A stretch of DNA of 11,544 bases from an uncultured Bacteroidota bacterium (lineage in GTDB: Bacteria; Bacteroidota; Bacteroidia; Chitinophagales; Chitinophagaceae): contig CAIWKU010000482.1 of NCBI GenBank assembly GCA_903913355.1, positions 1 through 11,544 on the forward strand, in the 5' to 3' direction. Every line of letters begins with the position of its first letter. Within the stretch, counting starts at the first letter, position 1. Under the pieces are notes generated by a model. That model was given only the letters and a program-made list of their open reading frames with translations, was not told the origin of the DNA and searched no databases. Made by a program: the position numbers and the translations under genes. This document shows, one piece after another, positions 1 through 6,894 of this stretch.

Positions 1-1
1 G

Positions 2-1204
2 GAAGACCCCTTATTCATTTTATATACTTCGGGATCTACGGGTAAACCCAAAGGTGTGGTGCATACCTGTGGCGGGTATATGGTGTATGCCAATTATACT
101 TTTGTAAATGTGTTCCAATATCAACCCGGACAGGTACATTTTTGTACAGCAGATATTGGCTGGATTACCGGTCATACCTATATCGTATATGGTCCGCTTA
201 GTGCCGGTGCTACTACCATGATTTTTGAAGGTGTTCCTACCTGGCCCGATGCGGGAAGATTCTGGGATATTATTGACAAATTCAAAGTAAATATTTTTTA
301 TACAGCGCCCACAGCTATCAGAAGTCTGATGGGTTTTGGAACAGGACCTTTGCAGGGTAAAAATTTATCTTCATTACAGGTATTGGGAACCGTGGGCGAG
401 CCTATTAACGAAGAAGCCTGGCATTGGTACGATGAGCATGTGGGCAAGAATCGTTGTCCAATTGTTGATACCTGGTGGCAAACAGAAACCGGTGGCTGTT
501 TAATCAGTAACCTGGCAGGAATTACGCCTGCTAAAGCCAGTTGGGCAACTTTACCGATGCCAGGGTTACAGATGGTTTTAGTGGATGAGAATGGAAAAGA
601 AATCATTGCAGAAGGTGATGAAACCATTTCAGGTAATCTTTGTATCAAAGCACCCTGGCCAGGTATTTTACGAACTACTTATGGAGATCATGAAAGATGC
701 CGTACCAATTATTTTGCTACCTATGAGAATATGTATTTCACAGGTGATGGTGCTTTGCGGGATAAAGAAGGTTTTTATAGAATAACCGGCCGGGTGGATG
801 ATGTATTGAATGTAAGTGGTCACCGGATTGGAACTGCCGAAGTGGAGAATGCCATTAATATGCATGCCGGCGTAGTGGAAAGCGCCGTTGTGGGTTATCC
901 GCATGAGGTAAAAGGACAGGGCATTTATGCATATGTGATTTATCATGGTTCACATGGACAAAACACGCATGGTACCGCTGAATTAATCAGAAAAGATTTG
1001 CTGCAAACCGTAACCCGGATTATTGGTGCTATTGCTAAACCGGATAAAATACAGTTTGTAAGCGGACTTCCCAAAACCAGAAGTGGTAAAATCATGCGAA
1101 GAATATTGCGCAAGATTGCAGAGGGCGAAACGGAGAACCTGGGGGATACCAGTACTTTATTGGATCCGGGAGTAGTGGATGAGATTAAAACAGGAAAATT
1201 GTAA
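2..1204 (+). CDS. acs: Acetyl-CoA synthetase, AMP-forming (5'-truncated by window edge)
   Basis: Activates acetate to acetyl-CoA through an acetyl-AMP intermediate in the cytoplasm. The frame is open from base 2, so the gene begins upstream of the window. About 400 residues are visible, and roughly 250 are missing compared with the usual ~650. Visible ANL-superfamily motifs in order: the phosphate-binding loop YTSGSTGKPKG (fragment residues 8-18), ADIGWITGH, YTAPTAIRSLM, DTWWQTETGG (its Trp narrows the acyl pocket to acetate/propionate in known Acs enzymes), YFTGDGA, and the hinge region GRVDDVLNVSGHR. Near the C-terminus, PKTRSGKIMRR carries the catalytic lysine (codon 1088-1090), equivalent to Lys609 of enterobacterial Acs, which is known to be inactivated by acylation. 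The stop at 1202-1204 is followed directly by an intrinsic terminator, so this is the end of its transcript. A propionyl-CoA synthetase is less likely given the close match to Acs motifs. Confidence 0.97.
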   Translation, partial: EDPLFILYTSGSTGKPKGVVHTCGGYMVYANYTFVNVFQYQPGQVHFCTADIGWITGHTYIVYGPLSAGATTMIFEGVPTWPDAGRFWDIIDKFKVNIFYTAPTAIRSLMGFGTGPLQGKNLSSLQVLGTVGEPINEEAWHWYDEHVGKNRCPIVDTWWQTETGGCLISNLAGITPAKASWATLPMPGLQMVLVDENGKEIIAEGDETISGNLCIKAPWPGILRTTYGDHERCRTNYFATYENMYFTGDGALRDKEGFYRITGRVDDVLNVSGHRIGTAEVENAINMHAGVVESAVVGYPHEVKGQGIYAYVIYHGSHGQNTHGTAELIRKDLLQTVTRIIGAIAKPDKIQFVSGLPKTRSGKIMRRILRKIAEGETENLGDTSTLLDPGVVDEIKTGKL

Positions 1205-1205
1205 T

Positions 1206-1230
1206 AAAAGCCCCTCTCGGGGCTTTTTCT
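1206..1230 (+). terminator. Intrinsic terminator of acs
   Basis: A GC-rich hairpin begins 2 nt after the acs stop codon. Its core stem is GCCCC (1210-1214) with GGGGC (1219-1223) around a TCTC loop. Four A-T pairs extend it outward (1206-1209 with 1224-1227), and a T-rich tail follows. This is a textbook Rho-independent structure, and it isolates acs from the downstream regulator operon. Confidence 0.9.
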
Positions 1231-1343
1231 TTATTGGCACCTCTTTATAGTGCTACCCGCTGATTTCAGTAGTATATGAACTGGAAATAGAACCCTTTCA
1301 TGGTACCCCAAACAAATTCTTACAAAATAAAAAAGAAATTTTA

Positions 1344-1373
1344 TTGCTTTTTTATTTCTTAATTCTACATTTG
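1344..1373 (+). promoter_or_regulatory. Bacteroidota-type promoter of the blaI-blaR1 operon
   Basis: The -33 element TTG lies at 1344-1346. After 19 nt comes TACATTTG (1366-1373), an exact match to the -7 consensus TAnnTTTG used by the Bacteroidota primary sigma factor. Both motif and spacing fit the known consensus, and transcription would start near 1380, about 20 nt before the blaI ATG. The -7 box lies wholly inside the palindrome annotated as the BlaI operator. The motifs are seen directly; promoter activity is inferred. Confidence 0.75.
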
Positions 1374-1379
1374 TAGAAT
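1362..1379. promoter_or_regulatory. Probable BlaI operator (autoregulatory palindrome)
   Basis: ATTCTACATTTGTAGAAT is a perfect inverted repeat with 8-bp arms and a 2-nt centre. Its core TACA-N2-TGTA is the half-site pattern known for BlaI and MecI operators. It ends 20 nt before the start codon of the BlaI-family gene and covers the -7 promoter box, so a bound repressor dimer would block RNA polymerase. Assigning it to this BlaI is inference from motif and position, but the agreement with the family is close. Confidence 0.8.
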
Positions 1380-1399
1380 CTATTCACAAAACATAGAAA

Positions 1400-1774
1400 A
1401 TGACCCTTTCTAAAACAGAAGAACAATTGATGGAATACCTCTGGAATCAGGAAAAAGCCTTTCTGAAGGATTTGATTGATGCGTTCCCGGATCCCAAACC
1501 AGCTGCAACTACTGTGGCCACTTTACTAAAAAGAATGACAGATAAAGGTTTTGTTGGGTATAAGCTTTATGGAAATTCAAGGGAATACCATCCCATGGTA
1601 AAGAAATCAGATTATTTTTCTAAGCAAATGAAGGGAATGATAAAAAATAGTTTTAATGATTCCGTACTTCAATTTGCCTCTTTTTTTACAAAAACCAGTA
1701 ATCTTAGCGCCTCAGAACTAAAAGAATTGCGTAAGATCATTGACAATGAAATTGAAAAAAAGAAAAAATGTTAG
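1400..1774 (+). CDS. blaI: BlaI/MecI-family transcriptional repressor
   Basis: A 124-residue DNA-binding repressor, the usual length for the BlaI/MecI (Penicillinase_R) family. Residues 1-70 form the winged-helix domain: SKTEEQLMEYLW is the first helix, TTVATLLKRMTDKGFV (37-52) the recognition helix region, and YKLYGNSREYHPMV the wing. Residues 70-124 are the helical dimerisation part, ending in SASELKELRKIIDNEIEKKKKC. In staphylococci the paired BlaR1 triggers cleavage of BlaI between these parts. By alignment on the SASELKEL segment, the equivalent site would fall near ASFF (93-96) here, which differs in residues from the staphylococcal Asn-Phe site. The ATG at 1400 follows a good promoter and operator, and no clear Shine-Dalgarno is seen, as is normal for the phylum. 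The last 7 nt overlap the M56 protease gene, so the two are translationally coupled. The family is certain. The name blaI is used in the family sense, since no beta-lactamase is nearby. Confidence 0.93.
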   Translation: MTLSKTEEQLMEYLWNQEKAFLKDLIDAFPDPKPAATTVATLLKRMTDKGFVGYKLYGNSREYHPMVKKSDYFSKQMKGMIKNSFNDSVLQFASFFTKTSNLSASELKELRKIIDNEIEKKKKC

Positions 1775-3246
1775 CCTATCTTCTGAAATCGACTCTTTGC
1801 ATGGGTATACTGTTATTAGTGTACCTGTTTTTTCTTGAAAAAGAAAAGATGCACCAGTTCAACCGCTTCTATCTTTTAGGCAGCATACTGTTTTCATTAA
1901 TTATTCCATTGATCACAATTACCAAACAGATACCTGTATTGACCGAAATACCGGTAACTTATTTTACAACACTGGAAAATATCCATACAGAACATTCAGC
2001 CATTTCGCCAATGCCTATAAATAATAGCCCGGCTAATCCAATACCTTTTTTACCCATCCTGTATTGCCTGATAGCTGCTATTTTATTAGGCCGCTTTGTA
2101 AGAAATCTGTACAAGTTATCACTAACAGCTTCAAAAAACCGTTCAGTTATTTTGGATGGTGCCAGATTAATTTTGCTGAAAGAGAATATAGTAAGTCATA
2201 CTTTTTTGAAAAATATTTTTATCAATGAGGAAGGCTATACTAATCTATCAATTGAAAAAGAAATCTTAACACATGAATTAGCCCATGTAAAGCAAAGGCA
2301 TTCCTTTGATATCATTTTCCTCGAATTGCTGCAAATCATTTTCTGGTTCAATCCTTTACTTACTCTCTACAAAAGAGCCATTCAGTTAAATCATGAATTT
2401 TTAGCCGATGATGCTGTGCTTACTACTCATCCTGATGTTTCCGCGTATCAGAACCTACTTTTAGACAAGCTATCTCAACCCGGACATTTTCAACTTGCTA
2501 GCCCTTTCAATTTTTCCATAACCAAAAAAAGATTAGTTATGATGACAAAAGAAATTAACCAGTCACGTATACTGGTAAAGAAACTTGTATTGCTGCCATT
2601 TCTTGTATTGGCTGTTCTTGTTTTTAGCTCGAAAATAATATCAGCCCAGGAAAACCCTAGCATCAGCAAGGTGAATGGTATAGATTTACCAGCTACCAAA
2701 GAAGGTGCTTCCAAAGAATTATTAGATGAATATGAAGCCATTATAAAAAAAAATATGACCAAAACAAAAAGTGGTCAGGAAATCATTGGTCGCGTTACAG
2801 ATTCAGAAAGAAATAAATTAGAAAGCATTTATAAACAAATGAACCGGGCTCAAAGAGATACAGCTAATGTGCGGTTTATAAAAAATTTGGCAACCATTAA
2901 AAAAGCTATTCCTACACAAAAACAATTTGACTCGTGGAAAGACACTGGAGAATATGGTATTTGGATAGACGATATAAAAGTAAAAAATGAAGTGTTGTCA
3001 AAATATAAAGCGGAAGATTTTAGCTATTATTCCGTAAGTAATCTTAATTATAACGAAACAGCGAAAAAAAATATAATGACTAAGTATGGATTGCATTCAA
3101 TGTATTCACATCAATTAAATTTGATGACAAATACCTATTATGAAAAGTATTATAAACGCCATTTGTCAGATCCTGAAAATATAATGATGTATCGTATTCG
3201 GTATGATAAAAATAAGAATCAATCCTATTTAAGAGAGGTAGATTAG
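1768..3246 (+). CDS. blaR1: BlaR1-like M56-family membrane metalloprotease / sensor
   Basis: An inner-membrane zinc metalloprotease (492 residues), presumed to sense a signal and relieve repression by the BlaI encoded just upstream. Hydrophobic segments lie at about 4-22, 34-51, 93-110 and 272-289. The cytoplasmic protease domain between the third and fourth carries HELAH (169-173), the HExxH zinc motif. The third zinc ligand is probably Glu210 in NHEFLAD, at the same 40-residue distance from the catalytic Glu as in staphylococcal BlaR1. After the last membrane segment, about 200 residues should be periplasmic. They contain no SxxK or KTG penicillin-binding motifs, so this is not the classical beta-lactam sensor. 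They resemble a module seen in Bacteroidota M56 proteins, with QFDSWKDTGEYGIWIDDIKV (386-405) and HQLNLMTNTYYEKYYK (448-463). The ATG lies in the end of blaI. The 3' third is visibly A-rich, with A9 and A8 tracts. The protease assignment is firm; the ligand is unknown. Confidence 0.9.
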   Translation: MLAYLLKSTLCMGILLLVYLFFLEKEKMHQFNRFYLLGSILFSLIIPLITITKQIPVLTEIPVTYFTTLENIHTEHSAISPMPINNSPANPIPFLPILYCLIAAILLGRFVRNLYKLSLTASKNRSVILDGARLILLKENIVSHTFLKNIFINEEGYTNLSIEKEILTHELAHVKQRHSFDIIFLELLQIIFWFNPLLTLYKRAIQLNHEFLADDAVLTTHPDVSAYQNLLLDKLSQPGHFQLASPFNFSITKKRLVMMTKEINQSRILVKKLVLLPFLVLAVLVFSSKIISAQENPSISKVNGIDLPATKEGASKELLDEYEAIIKKNMTKTKSGQEIIGRVTDSERNKLESIYKQMNRAQRDTANVRFIKNLATIKKAIPTQKQFDSWKDTGEYGIWIDDIKVKNEVLSKYKAEDFSYYSVSNLNYNETAKKNIMTKYGLHSMYSHQLNLMTNTYYEKYYKRHLSDPENIMMYRIRYDKNKNQSYLREVD

Positions 3247-3324
3247 AGTCTTTATCTGGTTTCGATCATTCAGTTTACTGCTTGCCACTTTAGCTTTCTA
3301 ACCCCATTCGGTTATGTTAAATTA
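3247..3324. other. Convergent intergenic region
   Basis: Seventy-eight bases lie between the ends of the M56 protease gene (+) and the DUF1501 gene (-). A small hairpin, TAACC (3299-3303) with GGTTA (3310-3314), could form on either strand, but no T-run follows it in either direction, so I do not call it a terminator. Nothing else is recognisable. Confidence 0.6.
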
Positions 3325-4593
3325 TTATATTGATTTCATCAATGACAATGAACTTCCATCCCATTGAGGAAATAGCTGTTTATTATCATTGATATGTAAA
3401 TGCCCATTGGCAACCGCACTAAATACCGAACGGAAATCGGTACTTACCGGAAGATCCCTTCCATCTTCCAGATCTTCTTTATTTAGTGTCTTGATATTAT
3501 TATACACTTTACCACCTTTCACATCATTCCCCAACACAAATAAACAACTCGCTCTTCCATGATCAGTACCACCGGTTCCATTCTGGTGAGCCGTTCTTCC
3601 AAATTCAGTCATCGTCATTATGGTTACATCATCCTGATAAGCTTCCAGATCTTTCCAGAAAACCGCAATACTATCACTAAAATCTTTCAGGTTACGGGCC
3701 AATGCACCATTGGCAGCTCCCTGGTTAAAATGGGTATCCCATCCGCCACTTTCCGCAAATGCCACTTCCATACCTACATCCATTTTAATTAAGGTAGCAA
3801 TCTGTTTTAACGAACCGCCTATCGCCGTATTCGGATAAACTACTCCAGGAGCCGGCTGGTATTTTTTGAGATTATTTACATCCAGCATTTTCATAGCATC
3901 AAAACTCTCTTTCCCGGTTTTATTTAAAATATCACTGGTTGTCTGATCATATAATTGCTCAAATGATTTTGATGCCAGGTTAGATGCCAATGGATTCCCC
4001 CTCATCTGAATCGCAAATTCCTGTAAATTATTAATGGCTAAGGATTCATTATCTCCATACAAGCAACGTGGCAGAGCACTGGTAATACTTACTGCCCTGA
4101 ATGGGGTAGTAGCTGCATCATGCCCCAATAAACCCACGGCCCGGTTTAACCAACCACTGGAGGTACTTTTACTGAAAGGGGTTCCGCTCTCCATATAATC
4201 CTGGGCATCGAAATGACTGCGGGTATTATTGGGACTGCCCACACCATGCACAATGGCCATTCTTCCCTCAGTAAAAAAAGGTGAGAAAGCCTGTAAGGAA
4301 GGGTGCAATCCAAAACGCCCATCCAGGTCAATCATCTTGCCTTCGCTTTCAGCAGGACTCATATATAAAGTTGGCCTTAGTATTTTCAATTGTGGATCGG
4401 TATACGGACTAACCGCCATCAATCCATCCATTGCCCCGCGTTGAAAAATACAGACCAATACTTTATTCTTTTTGTAAGGTGCAAGGATTTTTCTGCTGTC
4501 TGCTGCACGGGCAATAAAGCTGGGAACGCCGCCCAGGCCTGCTGCGAAAAGTGCCATGGCCCCCGATTTCATAAATGCTCTGCGATCTACCAT
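3325..4593 (-). CDS. DUF1501 domain protein with Tat signal peptide
   Basis: An exported protein of unknown function, 422 residues from the start chosen here. DUF1501 is placed in the alkaline phosphatase/sulfatase-like fold group, so a metal-dependent hydrolase role is possible but unproven. The N-terminus MVDRRAFMKSG is a twin-arginine (Tat) motif, followed by a hydrophobic stretch and a likely cleavage site after ARA (near residue 30), so a folded, possibly metal-bearing protein is exported. Family landmarks: FQRGAMDGL (50-58), FGLHPSL, SHFDAQDYME (126-135), GGWDTH (283-288), TMTEFGRT (327-334) and GGTDHGRA (341-348). The conserved Asp, His and Glu residues in these motifs are candidate metal ligands. 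I chose the ATG at 4593 because it puts the Tat motif at the extreme N-terminus. An in-frame start at 4650 would add 19 residues that do not look like part of a signal peptide. The gene lies 78 nt downstream of the DUF1800 gene on the same strand, probably in one operon. Confidence 0.9.
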   Translation of the reverse strand: MVDRRAFMKSGAMALFAAGLGGVPSFIARAADSRKILAPYKKNKVLVCIFQRGAMDGLMAVSPYTDPQLKILRPTLYMSPAESEGKMIDLDGRFGLHPSLQAFSPFFTEGRMAIVHGVGSPNNTRSHFDAQDYMESGTPFSKSTSSGWLNRAVGLLGHDAATTPFRAVSITSALPRCLYGDNESLAINNLQEFAIQMRGNPLASNLASKSFEQLYDQTTSDILNKTGKESFDAMKMLDVNNLKKYQPAPGVVYPNTAIGGSLKQIATLIKMDVGMEVAFAESGGWDTHFNQGAANGALARNLKDFSDSIAVFWKDLEAYQDDVTIMTMTEFGRTAHQNGTGGTDHGRASCLFVLGNDVKGGKVYNNIKTLNKEDLEDGRDLPVSTDFRSVFSAVANGHLHINDNKQLFPQWDGSSLSLMKSI

Positions 4594-4671
4594 AACAATA
4601 ATTTTGTTTATTTTTTTCAATCTCCTGCTATAGCAATCCATGGATTGCACAAAGCATGGAAGTCAGGAATT

Positions 4672-6702
4672 TTATTTTCTTTGAAATTCAGGTGACCCGA
4701 TTATGATACCTGTTACCTGCGCCAATGTGCTGGTATTACCAGCTACATACAAAGTAGTTACCGGTAAATTCTTTCTGCTAAGTGCAGCTTTTTCATTAGC
4801 TTTTCTTTGTCTCCTGGTTAATGGTGCATCCTGTGCTGCAATCATTTCATCGGAGGAACTAACCGGTTGCATATTCATATTATCTGGATTGTTTACCGAA
4901 GCAGGAGCTATTTTATTGGCGGCCGTATTCAGTTTCTGACCAATATTGGCATCTTTTACCAAAGCGGTTAATCTGCGGATATTTTCATCCAGATTTCTTT
5001 CAGGCAATAATATTTTACTATAGATAACCAAAGCAGCATCTGCACTCTCCGGTTCATGGTTATCATTCAATGCTGCTAGATTAATTTTTACGCCAGGGAT
5101 TTTCTCCGTTGCAAAAGCCAGACCAAAATTCATCCTGTTGAGCAAAGAACCCGTATTGATCCAATAACTGGCTCTGTCCGGGAAACCCGTAGGCGCCTGA
5201 TAGTAATAAAACCGCTGGCCCATTCGCGTAACCCAATTATAAATCTGAAAAGGTTGTTGTACATCTGCATTAGTTGCCCGTATAGCACTGATGGCAAATT
5301 CAAAAGGCGATTTTATTTTTTCACGCAAAGCTTTTTCATCCCAGAACTGGCGCTGATTTACCATAGTAATTAATACTGCTCTGATATTTCCTTTCGTTTT
5401 TAAATAAGTGTCTGTCATCTTACTCACCAGTTCAACTGAAGGTGTATCACACACAAATCTTGCTGCCAGTTTTGTACAAATAAATTTTGCTGTAGAAGGA
5501 TGGTTGGCCAGCATTTGTAAAACCTGAACCCCTTCGTTATACCCACCATTTACCGGAAACAGTTGTCCTAGTATCAATTTTGCATTCTCATTATGCTTAT
5601 CGGCACGAAAAAGAAAATCCCCATCCACCACATATCCTTTTTTGGCAAGTAATGCCGGACCTGCGGCTTCTATCAATTTCATTCCAGGCGCATCTTTATA
5701 TAATGGCATGATTCCCCAACCTGTTAATGCTTTGGCTACAGTAGTAACATCTGTTTGGGTATATCCACCATCAACCCCCATCGTGTGCAGTTCCATTACT
5801 TCACGCGCATAGTTCTCATTCAGTCCCTGCGATTTTCTCGCATCCATCGTCTTTTGAATCTGCTGGGCACTGGCACCTGTTGAATCTTTTGCAAGCGCAT
5901 CCATTTTTTGTTTTTCCAGTCTTGCAATGGCTCCTGCTTCCTGCTTCCTGGCAATATCATTATCATTGCTTACACTCGAAGCATTATCCAGGTATTCCAG
6001 CATCGCGGGATGTTTGGCAGTAGCCAGTAGTAGTGTTTCAAAATTACCTAATACATTTTTACGTATTGCATCGCGCTCATAAGGCATTACAAATTGTTGA
6101 CATTGCCCCTTACTGAGTGATACATTAAAATGATTAAACCAGAAATCTGTTAATACTTCCTCCAACTGGTTCTGTCCATAAGCAGCGCGGATTATTTTTT
6201 GATTTACCAATTGTCTCTGAAGATCCTGCTGAGGTTTAAAACCCTGTGCATCCATTATTGCTTTTAATTGTGCACGATATTCAGGTTTATCCAGGTTTTT
6301 CGCAGAGTCTTTATTAATAAGATTATTTTTTGCGGCAATCCTGATTACCTGGCCCGCATTAAGATAAGTATTCACAATTGCTTCATTACTCATCCCCAAT
6401 GCATCATAACTTGAATCGGGCAATCTTCTGGCTACTTCATCATCGGGTAGTTTACTATCAAGTTGCTGTTGTAACCATTTGTCGAGCCCCATATCCACAA
6501 CTTCTTTCACCTGTCCGGGGGTAGCACCAAATGTAAACCTGCTCAGCAAATGCGCCGCCGCCTGCTCTTGCGTAAGTCCCATTTTTTTAAAGGGCATATT
6601 GATCCTGGGGTCAGATGAACTGTGGTTACCTTGTACAAAAGCTGACAAAACTGTTAAAGAAGCGCCAACAGTAAAGGTTTTGTACATCCTGCGAAAATTC
6701 AT
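4672..6702 (-). CDS. DUF1800 domain protein, secreted
   Basis: A large exported protein of unknown function (676 residues) and the first gene of the pair with DUF1501. The N-terminus MNFRRMYKTFTVGASLTVLS followed by AFVQG looks like a Sec signal peptide. DUF1800 landmarks in order: LLSRFTFGATPGQV (52-65), LTDFWFNHFNV (184-194), NENYAREVMELHTMGVDGGY (295-314), HPSTAKFICTKLAARFV (401-417), SPFEFAISAIRAT (465-477), QAPTGFPDRASYWINTGSLL (502-521) and, at the very end, GSPEFQR. Two segments look like insertions in the domain. One is a charged, Lys/Gln/Ala-rich stretch at about 245-290; the other is a polar linker at about 600-647 containing RRQRKANEKAALSRK. I chose the ATG at 6702; an in-frame TTG three codons upstream is possible but less likely. 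No clear Shine-Dalgarno or consensus promoter is visible upstream. DUF1800 and DUF1501 genes are commonly adjacent in Bacteroidota and Planctomycetota, which supports a shared but unknown job. Confidence 0.9.
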   Translation of the reverse strand: MNFRRMYKTFTVGASLTVLSAFVQGNHSSSDPRINMPFKKMGLTQEQAAAHLLSRFTFGATPGQVKEVVDMGLDKWLQQQLDSKLPDDEVARRLPDSSYDALGMSNEAIVNTYLNAGQVIRIAAKNNLINKDSAKNLDKPEYRAQLKAIMDAQGFKPQQDLQRQLVNQKIIRAAYGQNQLEEVLTDFWFNHFNVSLSKGQCQQFVMPYERDAIRKNVLGNFETLLLATAKHPAMLEYLDNASSVSNDNDIARKQEAGAIARLEKQKMDALAKDSTGASAQQIQKTMDARKSQGLNENYAREVMELHTMGVDGGYTQTDVTTVAKALTGWGIMPLYKDAPGMKLIEAAGPALLAKKGYVVDGDFLFRADKHNENAKLILGQLFPVNGGYNEGVQVLQMLANHPSTAKFICTKLAARFVCDTPSVELVSKMTDTYLKTKGNIRAVLITMVNQRQFWDEKALREKIKSPFEFAISAIRATNADVQQPFQIYNWVTRMGQRFYYYQAPTGFPDRASYWINTGSLLNRMNFGLAFATEKIPGVKINLAALNDNHEPESADAALVIYSKILLPERNLDENIRRLTALVKDANIGQKLNTAANKIAPASVNNPDNMNMQPVSSSDEMIAAQDAPLTRRQRKANEKAALSRKNLPVTTLYVAGNTSTLAQVTGIIIGSPEFQRK

Positions 6703-6835
6703 GATCAGCAATTTGAAGTTTGGATTGTTTTATTGGGGGATAGTTTAATGAAGTTAAAAAGTTTCCATCATGTTTCCTCTGCACAAGCTTTACAATCCGT
6801 GTTATTTGCCGAGAAAATACAGAGGCGCTTGTTTA
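6703..6835. other. Upstream region of the DUF1800-DUF1501 pair
   Basis: About 130 bases lie between the OPT-gene terminator and the DUF1800 start. A promoter for the minus-strand pair should be here, because the terminator separates it from the OPT gene. I find no good match to TAnnTTTG with a TTG 17-23 nt upstream on the minus strand. No open frame or repeat is seen. Confidence 0.5.
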
Positions 6836-6871
6836 TAAAAAGATCCCGATAACAAAAAGTAATCGGGATCT
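6836..6871 (-). terminator. Intrinsic terminator of the OPT transporter gene
   Basis: A perfect 10-bp inverted repeat, AGATCCCGAT (6841-6850) with ATCGGGATCT (6862-6871), encloses an 11-nt loop. On the minus strand the stem is followed by TTTT, as expected for Rho-independent termination of the gene ending at 6895. On the plus strand no T-run follows, so it acts in one direction. Confidence 0.85.
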
Positions 6872-6894
6872 GTATATAAAATATTTATCTATTA

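Larger units (their letters stand above)
1205..1399. other. Intergenic region acs-blaI
   Basis: This 195-nt gap holds the acs terminator at its left end and the blaI promoter and operator at its right end. The middle (about 1231-1330) shows no open frame, repeat or motif that I can support. A short AT-only inverted repeat, AAGAAAT (1333-1339) with ATTTCTT (1354-1360), flanks the -33 element and may be just base composition. Confidence 0.7.

Noticed and set aside
298..648. Open frame on the minus strand inside acs
   Set aside because: It is antisense to strongly conserved Acs motifs and has no recognisable protein features.
3299..3314. Small hairpin TAACC/GGTTA between the convergent genes
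   Set aside because: It has only 5 bp and no T-run on either side, so a bidirectional terminator is not supported.
3329..3343. Inverted repeat ATTGAT-TTC-ATCAAT at the 3' end of the DUF1501 gene
   Set aside because: It is a short AT-rich stem inside the coding region with no T-run after it; chance is the best explanation.
4594..4650. Longer N-terminus for the DUF1501 protein starting at 4650
   Set aside because: The extra 19 residues precede a Tat motif that belongs at the extreme N-terminus, so the ATG at 4593 is preferred.
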